This document shows, one piece after another, positions 54,614 to 61,595 of a stretch of DNA of 64,000 nucleotides; the stretch's first letter is position 1, and each line of letters starts with the position of its first letter. Both the position numbers and the translations under genes were made by a program. This stretch comes from Salinicoccus sediminis (GTDB lineage: Bacteria > Bacillota > Bacilli > Staphylococcales > Salinicoccaceae): positions 310,001 to 374,000 of the forward strand of contig NZ_LAYZ01000001.1 in NCBI RefSeq assembly GCF_000986795.1, given 5' to 3'. The notes beneath the pieces were generated by a model that was given only the letters and a program-made list of their open reading frames with translations, had not been told where the DNA came from and ran no database searches.

Positions 54614-55262
54614 TGGCAAAAAAACGATGGAAATGATTGATAAGATCGACGCAATGTTCCCGGACGCGGAATGTGAACTCATCCATGAAAACTCTTTTGA
54701 GCTGACCATAGCAGTGCTGCTCTCAGCCCAATGCACCGACAATCTGGTCAACAGAGTGACACGGGAGCTGTTCAAAAAGTATAAGACACCTGAAGACTTT
54801 CTGGCGGTGGGGCTCGAAGAACTTGAAAACGACATCAGGTCCATAGGGCTGTTCCGCAACAAGGCAAAAAACATCCAGAAACTGTGCCGTGATCTCATCG
54901 ACCGCTATGACGGCGAAATTCCGGGCAATTATGATGATCTGGTAAGTCTCGCCGGAGTGGGGCGGAAAACTGCCAACGTCGTGCTGTCCGTGGCATTCGA
55001 TGTACCGCGGATTGCGGTGGACACACATGTTGAACGGGTGACAAAACGGCTTGGAATCGCCCGCTACAAAGATTCCGTCCTCGAAGTCGAACGGACACTG
55101 ATGAAAAAGATCCCCGCTGAAAGGTGGAGCAAAACCCACCATCAGCTCATCTTCTTCGGCCGCTACCACTGCCTGTCAAGATCGCCCAAATGTGATGTCT
55201 GTCCGCTCCTTGAAGATTGCAGGGAAGGGCAGAAGCGCATGAAAGTGAAAGCCGGCCAATGA
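54600..55262 (+). CDS. nth: Endonuclease III
   Basis: 220 residues. Helix-hairpin-helix LAGVGRKTANVV with Lys123, catalytic Asp141 (AVDTHVERV), and a 4Fe-4S loop Cys191-x6-Cys198-x2-Cys201-x5-Cys207. Removes oxidised pyrimidines. ATG 54600 is preceded by AAGGAG only 3 bases away and lies in the dnaD end; ATG 54627 is an alternative. Confidence 0.95.
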   Translation: MYLISGKKTMEMIDKIDAMFPDAECELIHENSFELTIAVLLSAQCTDNLVNRVTRELFKKYKTPEDFLAVGLEELENDIRSIGLFRNKAKNIQKLCRDLIDRYDGEIPGNYDDLVSLAGVGRKTANVVLSVAFDVPRIAVDTHVERVTKRLGIARYKDSVLEVERTLMKKIPAERWSKTHHQLIFFGRYHCLSRSPKCDVCPLLEDCREGQKRMKVKAGQ

Positions 55263-55534
55263 GTATAGAGGAAATGTATGACTGCCTGATTGAAAACGCC
55301 AAAAACCCCGACCGGACAATATACAACCGGTTCAGGGATGAAATCCGGGAACATATCAAACGGACAATCATTTCAGATGCACCGGAAGATTCCGGAGCCC
55401 TCCTGCCGCTCAACTACAGGGAACGGATGGACTACATCGATGCAAGACCCTGCCGGTACCACAGCATCATCCAGCTGAAAAACATTTATGATGAATTCAA
55501 TAAACGCAGTGCTTCATACCGCTCCAGAAGATAA
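55259..55534 (+). CDS. ypoC: YpoC family protein
   Basis: 91 residues, helical and charged. ATG overlaps the nth stop (ATGA). It lies between nth and the class A PBP gene as ypoC does in Bacillus and Staphylococcus; the segment PLNYRERMDYIDARPCRYHSI is likely its conserved core. Function unknown. Confidence 0.7.
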   Translation: MSIEEMYDCLIENAKNPDRTIYNRFRDEIREHIKRTIISDAPEDSGALLPLNYRERMDYIDARPCRYHSIIQLKNIYDEFNKRSASYRSRR

Positions 55535-55536
55535 AC

Positions 55537-55573
55537 CAGCGCCCCGGGTCAAATTGACCCGGGGCGCTGTTTT
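55537..55573 (+). terminator. Bidirectional terminator ypoC / PBP
   Basis: CAGCGCCCCGGGTCAA and its exact inverse around a single A give a 16-bp GC-rich stem followed by TTTT. It lies between the convergent stops of ypoC and the PBP gene. Confidence 0.9.
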
Positions 55574-55575
55574 GC

Positions 55576-58029
55576 CTATGCGGCACTGTCACCTGATTCT
55601 TCAGTTGACTCCTCCTGGGGTTCCGACTCCTCTGTAGCTTCTTCCTGTGTCGGTTCCTCAGTGGTTTCTTCAGTGGTCTCTTCTTCGGTGGTCTCTTCTT
55701 CTGTCGGTTCTTCAGTGGTTTCCTCTTCTGTTGAATCTTCCTCAGTCGGTTCCTCGGTAGTTTCCTCTTCAGTTGATTCTTCTTCTGTCGATTCCTCGGT
55801 AGTTTCCTCTTCTTCAGTCTCTTCCTCTTCACGCTGCTCTTCCGCTTCTCTTCGTGCACGTTCTTCAGCCTGCTGTTCCCTGCGCTCCTCTTCGGCACGC
55901 TGCTGCTCTTCCTGCCTGTCCTGATAGCTTTGGAGTTCTTCACTGCCACGGACAGCGAGCTCTCCGCCGGAGATGTCGACTACGCTGTCCGGACGTTCGA
56001 AATCCTGGCCGTTATACGTCGAAATCGACTGCATTATGTCCCGGAAGAACCATTGCGGGGTGATCTGTTCATCCTGCCCCACGAATGACGTGTCACCATT
56101 TTCTTCAGTGGCAGTGAAACCGGTCCAGACGCTCATTGTATATTCTGGCGTGTAGCCAATCATCCAGGCATCCTTCGCTGCATTATCCGGCAGATTGTAT
56201 TCTTCCCTGACAGACCTGGAGTAGGAAGTTGTGCCTGTCTTGCCGGCGATGTTCAGCCCGTCCATCTGGATATAATCGGCACTGCCGTATGGCTCGAATG
56301 TCCCTTTGAGCATGTCAGTGAGCATGTATGCCGTGTAGTCCTCCATCGCCTGATGGGACTCGCTTTCAAATTCGATCGTTTCTCCTTCATCGGTCTCTAC
56401 ATAGCGGATGGCCTGTGCCTCATTAAAGGTACCGCCGTTGCCGAGGGTGGAGTAGGCCTCCGCCATCTGCATCGGGCTGAATGTCGACTGGCTGCCGCCG
56501 AGGACATCATTGAACGACAGTGAATAGTTGCCGTCCTCTTTCTCACTGTAGTCAAGGCCTGTCTTCTCGGCGAATTCCTCCGGTGCATTGTCACCGGCTT
56601 CCTCTCTGACTGTTTCGAATGTCTTGACCGCCGGAATGTTGAAACTCTGCCTCAGGGCGTCACGCATGGTCACTTCGCCGTGGTCCTGCATATCATAGTT
56701 GTAGATAGTGTTGTCATGGCCTTTCGGACTGTATTCATATTCATCTTCGATCTTATGATCCGTCCGCCATTCCATATTTTCAATCGCGGGGCCGTAGGCA
56801 AGGAAAGGCTTCATCGTTGAACCGGCGTTCTTGGGTGTTAACGCCTGGTTATGGTTGACGACTTCCCTGTAATCCCGGCCGCCTGTGACTGCGACGAGGT
56901 TGCCTGTCTCGGTATCCAGGATGCTGGAGGCGATATTGAAGTGCTCGCTCTGGAATTTAGGGTTGTAATAGTAATCCTCGTTGTCCGCCATGCCCTGTAG
57001 CTGCCTCTGGATGTCCGCATCCATGTTGGTGTAGATGTCGAGTCCGCTGGCCAGCGCCTCGGACAACTCCATACCTTCGAATTTTTCATTCGTCTGCAGC
57101 TCCTGTTTGATCACATTGATATAGGAGGCGTACTCCGGATCTTCCGGTTCGATATCCGCACGCTCTTCCTCGGTGCGCTCAACAAGGTTTGCAGTGATAT
57201 CAGTGTTGACCGCTTCGTCATACTGCTCCTGAGTAATCCGCTCGTGGTTCAGCATCTGGTAGAGCACTGTATGGGCACGCTTCGTCCCACGTTCCGGATC
57301 TACGTAAAGGTTGTATGCGTTCGGCAGCTGTGGAAGCCCTGCGAGATAAGCAGACTCTGCCAGATTCAGCTCTTCCAGCTCCTTATCGAAATAGTAGTTG
57401 CTTGCCGTCCGGATGCCGTATATCCCGTCGGAATAATAGATCTTGTTCAAGTACATTTCAAGTATTTCATCTTTGGAATACTCCTGCTCCAGACGGTAGG
57501 CAAGGTAGGCCTCCTGGGCCTTTCTTTCAATCGTCTTATCCGCCGTCAGGAAGGCTCTTTTCACCACCTGCTGGGTGATCGTACTCGCACCTTCGCTGCC
57601 GAAACCGTCCGTGAGGTTGCTGAGCACCGCACCGCCGAGCCGGATGAAGTCTATTGCCCCGTGCTCGTAGAATCTGTCGTCCTCGATGGCGAGTACGGCA
57701 TCCGTCATCTGTCCGGGTACATTTTCTATCTCAACGAGCTCTCTTTTCTGGCCCTGGTACAGTGTGGTGACGAGATTGTCATCCTTATCATATACGCGTG
57801 CAGGTATCGGATCCTTCAACTTCTCTTCACTGAACGCCGGGGCCTTGGATGCATAGTAGGCAAAGAGGAATGAACCCAGCACCAGCATCACAAGTCCGAT
57901 CAGAACCGCCCAAAGCAGTATCCGTTTGATGAGGGATGACCGGGACATTTTCCCTTTGTCCTTTTTACGGCCTGCTGCCGGTTTTTTCCGGCCCGGCCTG
58001 CCTGTCCTTTTATAGTTATTCTGATCCAT
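55576..58029 (-). CDS. ponA: Class A penicillin-binding protein (PBP1a/PonA, staphylococcal PBP2 type)
   Basis: 817 residues. Basic N-terminus, membrane helix about 36-58, glycosyltransferase 51 domain with catalytic Glu116 (AIEDDRFYEHGAID), transpeptidase domain with Ser404-x-x-Lys407 (GSTMKPF), Ser462-Phe-Asn464 and Lys597-Thr-Gly (AGKTGTTSYS). It polymerises and cross-links peptidoglycan outside the membrane. The tail (701-817) is a charged coil and then E/T repeats. recU is 3 bases upstream in the same operon, the usual pairing. Confidence 0.96.
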   Translation of the reverse strand: MDQNNYKRTGRPGRKKPAAGRKKDKGKMSRSSLIKRILLWAVLIGLVMLVLGSFLFAYYASKAPAFSEEKLKDPIPARVYDKDDNLVTTLYQGQKRELVEIENVPGQMTDAVLAIEDDRFYEHGAIDFIRLGGAVLSNLTDGFGSEGASTITQQVVKRAFLTADKTIERKAQEAYLAYRLEQEYSKDEILEMYLNKIYYSDGIYGIRTASNYYFDKELEELNLAESAYLAGLPQLPNAYNLYVDPERGTKRAHTVLYQMLNHERITQEQYDEAVNTDITANLVERTEEERADIEPEDPEYASYINVIKQELQTNEKFEGMELSEALASGLDIYTNMDADIQRQLQGMADNEDYYYNPKFQSEHFNIASSILDTETGNLVAVTGGRDYREVVNHNQALTPKNAGSTMKPFLAYGPAIENMEWRTDHKIEDEYEYSPKGHDNTIYNYDMQDHGEVTMRDALRQSFNIPAVKTFETVREEAGDNAPEEFAEKTGLDYSEKEDGNYSLSFNDVLGGSQSTFSPMQMAEAYSTLGNGGTFNEAQAIRYVETDEGETIEFESESHQAMEDYTAYMLTDMLKGTFEPYGSADYIQMDGLNIAGKTGTTSYSRSVREEYNLPDNAAKDAWMIGYTPEYTMSVWTGFTATEENGDTSFVGQDEQITPQWFFRDIMQSISTYNGQDFERPDSVVDISGGELAVRGSEELQSYQDRQEEQQRAEEERREQQAEERARREAEEQREEEETEEEETTEESTEEESTEEETTEEPTEEDSTEEETTEEPTEEETTEEETTEETTEEPTQEEATEESEPQEESTEESGDSAA
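55594..55824 (-). repeat. Acidic T/E/S/P tandem repeats in the PBP C-terminal tail
   Basis: About 77 codons (residues 736-812) of imperfect units such as TTEEPTEEEST and STEEETTEE. Length in such tracts can change by slippage. Units closely resemble those in the EbpS-like stalk at 23821-23940. Confidence 0.8.
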
Positions 58030-58032
58030 TAT

Positions 58033-58644
58033 CTAATCTCCATTCTCAAAATAAAATTCATCAACGGCTGCAAGATAGTCGATTCTCGGATTGATGCCTG
58101 TGCTCAGAGAAAGGCTGTCTTCTTTGATATCAGTATAGCGGATGGATTTCCTGCCATCATCCAAAAACCTTTCCCAGTAGGGGAGGAACTTTTCGAAGGG
58201 CATCATGTAGGTTTCATCAAAGCGTGTGAATTTGATTATGATGAACACTATGCCGCCGTGCAGATGGCACTGGTGCATGTGGCGCACCTGATGCTCATGG
58301 ATGTTGATGAACGGGAAACGTGATTCATTCCGTGTTTCCTTTGCTTCAAAATCGATATATTTCCCTTTGTACAGTCCGTTGTAGTCACTCGTCGACGGCA
58401 CTTTGAAATAAGCTTCGTTTATTTTGGCTTTGTTTCTGGAAGGATAATCAACGTTTACGATCTGGACAGGTGTCGGCTTCTTATGTATCACCGCGCGGCC
58501 GTGCTCCAGATAGTAGCTGTTGGCAAAGTCCAGATCCTTCTCAAGCGTCATGCCCCTTGAGCCGTAGTGCACTTCGCCGCCTTTCCTGCGGCCGGCACCG
58601 GGTTTGTTCTGTCCTCCGGGCCTCGTACCTTTAGGATACTTCAT
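58033..58644 (-). CDS. recU: Holliday junction resolvase RecU
   Basis: 203 residues. RGMTLEKDLDFANSYYLEHGRAVIHKKPTPVQIV, the catalytic cluster STSDYNGLYKGKYIDFEAKET, and GRKSIRY. Cuts Holliday junctions in recombination and segregation. ATG 58644 has GGAAGG 8 bases upstream; ATG 58650 is too close to it. Operon with the PBP gene. Confidence 0.95.
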   Translation of the reverse strand: MKYPKGTRPGGQNKPGAGRRKGGEVHYGSRGMTLEKDLDFANSYYLEHGRAVIHKKPTPVQIVNVDYPSRNKAKINEAYFKVPSTSDYNGLYKGKYIDFEAKETRNESRFPFINIHEHQVRHMHQCHLHGGIVFIIIKFTRFDETYMMPFEKFLPYWERFLDDGRKSIRYTDIKEDSLSLSTGINPRIDYLAAVDEFYFENGD

Positions 58645-58676
58645 TAACATCGCCTTCCATATTTCTGTATGATGAT

Positions 58677-58706
58677 ATTATAATATTATACAATAAAATA
58701 AGTGAA
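58677..58706 (-). promoter_or_regulatory. recU-PBP promoter (minus strand)
   Basis: On the minus strand TTCACT (58701-58706) and TATAAT (58677-58682) are 18 bases apart, 33 bases before recU. The divergent yppE start is on the other side of the same AT-rich gap. Confidence 0.55.
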
Positions 58707-58741
58707 ATAAACCAATCATTATTATAGGGAGTGTGGCATTT

Positions 58742-59071
58742 TTGTCAAGAATTGAAGCTTACGATGCACTCACATCACTGCTTGATGAAGTGGATGCACG
58801 GTATCGGAAGGCAAAGGAGGGGTATGAATTCGACTTCGAAACGGAAATCGCACCGTTTCTTGAGACGAATAAGACCCTCGTATATAATATGGAAGAAATA
58901 GACACCGACGGACGGTTCGACCCGGTGACAAGACAGAAGGTGGTCGAAGAGTTCCTGGAGCTCCTGATGTCCTGCCATGCCGGACGGTTCAGCAGGAAGC
59001 TCTACAAGGAAAAGACCAAGTTCATAAATATGTGGGTGCAGCATGCCAAAAGGGAAGGTCTCATTTCATGA
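58742..59071 (+). CDS. yppE: DUF1798 family protein (YppE-like)
   Basis: 109 residues, predicted all-helical. The segment VVEEFLELLMSCHAGRFSRKLYKE matches the core of B. subtilis YppE. TTG 58742 is 10 bases after GGGAG; GTG 58733 in the same frame is only one base away from it and unlikely. The stop overlaps ypsA. Function unknown. Confidence 0.72.
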   Translation: MSRIEAYDALTSLLDEVDARYRKAKEGYEFDFETEIAPFLETNKTLVYNMEEIDTDGRFDPVTRQKVVEEFLELLMSCHAGRFSRKLYKEKTKFINMWVQHAKREGLIS

Positions 59072-59607
59072 AGACACTGATAGCGGGATACCGCCCTTAC
59101 GAGCTCGGCATATTCAAGAATAACGACCCCAAGAAAGAGGTACTCACGGATTTTTTAAGGCATAAGATTCGCGAATATCTGGAAACCGGCACGGAATGGT
59201 TCATCATACAGGGATATACCGGCATAGAACTCTATGCCGCAAAATGCATCCTTGAAATCAGGGAAGATTATGATGTGGGACTTGCAGTGCTGAAGCCGTT
59301 CCATGACTTTGATGAAAGGTATAAGGATGAAGAAAAGATCGTTCTCAATGAAATACTGGCCGAATGCGATTTCCACAGGTTCATTTTCGAAAAGCCCTAT
59401 GCAAATCCTGGAATGTTCAGGCAGATCAACCGGTTCCTGCTTGAGAATACGGACCAGGCCATTATTGTGTATGATGAGGAGACGCCGTCCAAAACACGAT
59501 TCTTATACAACGAAATACTTGAATTCCAGACGGATAATACGTATAATATTGAAAGAATACAATTTGATGAAATCAATACTTTCATAGATTCCAGATATGA
59601 CAGTTGA
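59068..59607 (+). CDS. ypsA: YpsA, DUF1273/SLOG family protein
   Basis: 179 residues. N-terminal [16 protein letters not shown] and the glycine motif [15 protein letters not shown] belong to the SLOG (DprA/LOG-related) Rossmann fold that binds nucleotide-like ligands. B. subtilis and S. aureus YpsA influence cell division together with neighbouring GpsB. ATG 59068 overlaps the yppE stop; GGAAGG precedes it. Confidence 0.88.
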   Translation: MKTLIAGYRPYELGIFKNNDPKKEVLTDFLRHKIREYLETGTEWFIIQGYTGIELYAAKCILEIREDYDVGLAVLKPFHDFDERYKDEEKIVLNEILAECDFHRFIFEKPYANPGMFRQINRFLLENTDQAIIVYDEETPSKTRFLYNEILEFQTDNTYNIERIQFDEINTFIDSRYDS

Positions 59608-59618
59608 GAGGTGAGACG

Positions 59619-59945
59619 ATGAGTGAACAGACGCTGAAATTGTCAGCAAAGGATATTTTTGAGAAGGAATTCGAAAAGTCCGTCCGGGGGTTCAAGCCCC
59701 TCGAAGTGGATAGTTTCCTGGATGATGTGATCAGTGACTATCAGAAGATGGCTGATATGAACAGCAATCTCAAGCGCCTGGAGGAAGAGAATGCCCGGCT
59801 GAAAAAAGAAGTCGAGGACCTCAGAATCCGTGTCGCAACGAAATCAAGATCAGCTGACAACCAGACACAGAATCATCAGATAGACATCCTCAAGAGATTG
59901 AGCAGTCTGGAGAAGAAAGTGTTCGGCCAATCAAAAGTGAACTGA
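59619..59945 (+). CDS. gpsB: Cell division protein GpsB
   Basis: 108 residues. DivIVA-like N-terminus ([31 protein letters not shown]), coiled coil 45-75, and a C-terminal trimerisation helix. It connects PBPs to the division site; the PBP gene is 1.6 kb away. ATG 59619 follows GAGGTGAG. Confidence 0.95.
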   Translation: MSEQTLKLSAKDIFEKEFEKSVRGFKPLEVDSFLDDVISDYQKMADMNSNLKRLEEENARLKKEVEDLRIRVATKSRSADNQTQNHQIDILKRLSSLEKKVFGQSKVN

Positions 59946-59973
59946 TCTTCCGAAGATCATTAATGCAAGCAGC

Positions 59974-60383
59974 ACGGTGTTTCTGATAATCGCTATGCAT
60001 TCCTGAGATGCATAGAGGAAAGTCCATGCTCACACGATTCTGAGATGGTCGTAGTGTTCGTGCCTGACGAAACAATAAGTCAGGGCAGCCCGTTTAAGAC
60101 GGCTGACGGCTGTGAACCGGCCTAAGTGTGTATTCATATGGCCCTAGTAACTGTAAAAGTGCCACAGTGACGGAGCTTCAGCAGAAATGCATGAAGGTGG
60201 AACGCGGTAAACCCCTCGAGTGAGCAATCCAAATTTGGTAGGAGCACTTTCCAACGGGAATTCAACCCGAGGAAAGATATTACGATAGTAGTATAGACAG
60301 ATGATTATCACCAATGTGCGAGTGTAGCTAGTGCACGCCCGCAGCACAGCGGTACAGAACATGGCTTATAGAGACACCGGACT
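59974..60383 (+). ncRNA. rnpB: RNase P RNA, class B
   Basis: Conserved RNase P segments occur in order: GAGGAAAGTCCATGCTC (from 60012), GTAGTGTTCGTGCC, AAAGTGCCACAGTGACG, GTGGAACGCGGTAAACCCC, GGTAGGAGCAC, AGATGATTATCACC and ACAGAACATGGCTTATAGA. The ends are set by pairing of CGGTGTTTCT with AGAGACACCG, so they are good to a few bases. The layout is Bacillus type B. It is the catalytic RNA that matures tRNA 5' ends. No clear promoter is visible between gpsB and it; it may start inside gpsB. Confidence 0.96.
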
Positions 60384-60389
60384 AGAGAC

Positions 60390-60418
60390 GCTCTCCATCA
60401 CGTATGGAGAGCTTTTAT
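60390..60418 (+). terminator. rnpB terminator
   Basis: GCTCTCCAT pairs with ATGGAGAGC around CACGT, followed by TTTTATTTT. Confidence 0.9.
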
Positions 60419-60464
60419 TTTACAAATTTTGATATTACATAAACCACACAGGGAGGGTAATTTA

Positions 60465-61595
60465 ATGACTTTTAAATTACTGGCAAACACACCGATGGGA
60501 CTGGAACGGGTAGTCGCGGATGAAATTGAATCGCTCGGATACGAAACCACACTCGAAAACGGCAGAGTCTTCTTTGAAGGGGGGCCGGAAGCAATCATCA
60601 GGACCAACCTGATGATGCGCACCGCCGACAGGATCCGCATCATCATCGGGGACTTTGAAGCGAAAACCTTCGATGAACTGTTCGAGCAGACGAAGGCTCT
60701 GCCCTGGTCGGACATTCTCGGCCCGGGGGCCGAATTCCCAGTGACCGGCCGGTCCCACAAATCGACACTCTACAGTGTGCCGGATGTGCAGCGGATTGTT
60801 AAAAAGGCAGTGGTTGAGCATCTCAGAGATGCATTCAGCATCAGAGGCAAGCTGCCGGAGAGCGGCCCGCGTTACAAGATAGATATCTCCATCCATAAGG
60901 ACCGCGCCCTTCTCACCATCGACACCAGCGGGCCCGCGCTTCACCGCCGCGGCTACCGGACCGGCCAGGGGGAGGCACCGATCAAGGAGACCCTGGCGGC
61001 CTCCATGCTGAAACTTGCAAACTATGACGGCACCAAGCCGCTCATCGACCCCTTTGCGGGATCCGGCACGATTGTGATAGAGGCGGCGATGATCGCGCTC
61101 AATATCGCCCCCGGTTCAAACAGGACATTCGACTCGGAAAAATGGGATGTCATTCCGCCGGAAGAATGGCGCAGAGTACGCATGGAACTCGAGGATGCTG
61201 CCCTCTATGACAGGGAAACCGAAATTTATGCCTCGGACATCGACGAACGCATGATCCGGATTGCACGGGACAACGCCATGGAGGTCGGCCTGGATGACAA
61301 CATCCGTTTTGAGGTGAAGGATATCCATGACCTCTCCACCAGGGAGGGGGCTGTACAGATGGTGACCAACCCCCCGTATGGTGAGCGCATCGGGGAGGCA
61401 AAAGCTGTCGAGGACATGTACAGGAGGGTCGGGGCGCTGATGAAATCGAATCCGGCTCTGAGCGTCTACCTGATGACATCCAACAAGGAATTCGAGCATA
61501 TTGTGGGCAAAAAGGCGACAAAACGCAGAAAGCTGTTCAACGGTTACATCGAAACGACATTCTTCCAATACTGGGGAAAGCGGGCTGAAGACTGA
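60465..61595 (+). CDS. ypsC: THUMP-domain rRNA N2-guanine methyltransferase (YpsC/RlmL family)
   Basis: 376 residues. N-terminal THUMP RNA-binding domain (about 1-155), then a Rossmann methyltransferase with FAGSGTIVIEAA, YASDIDERMIRIARDNA and the catalytic NPPYGERIG. Homologous to the N-terminal half of E. coli RlmL, which methylates 23S rRNA G2445. ATG 60465 follows GGGAGGG. Its stop abuts the dynamin start. Confidence 0.92.
   Translation: MTFKLLANTPMGLERVVADEIESLGYETTLENGRVFFEGGPEAIIRTNLMMRTADRIRIIIGDFEAKTFDELFEQTKALPWSDILGPGAEFPVTGRSHKSTLYSVPDVQRIVKKAVVEHLRDAFSIRGKLPESGPRYKIDISIHKDRALLTIDTSGPALHRRGYRTGQGEAPIKETLAASMLKLANYDGTKPLIDPFAGSGTIVIEAAMIALNIAPGSNRTFDSEKWDVIPPEEWRRVRMELEDAALYDRETEIYASDIDERMIRIARDNAMEVGLDDNIRFEVKDIHDLSTREGAVQMVTNPPYGERIGEAKAVEDMYRRVGALMKSNPALSVYLMTSNKEFEHIVGKKATKRRKLFNGYIETTFFQYWGKRAED

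Noticed and set aside
55661-55924. Ser/Val-repeat protein on the plus strand
   Set aside because: It is the reverse complement of the E/T repeat codons of the PBP tail; GAA and ACT/ACC codons read backwards give Ser and Val. It has no ribosome site.
59943-59959. Hairpin TGATCTT-CCG-AAGATCA after gpsB
   Set aside because: It lacks a T-run and is only a 7-bp AT-rich stem, so I do not call it a terminator; it may be part of read-through from gpsB into rnpB.
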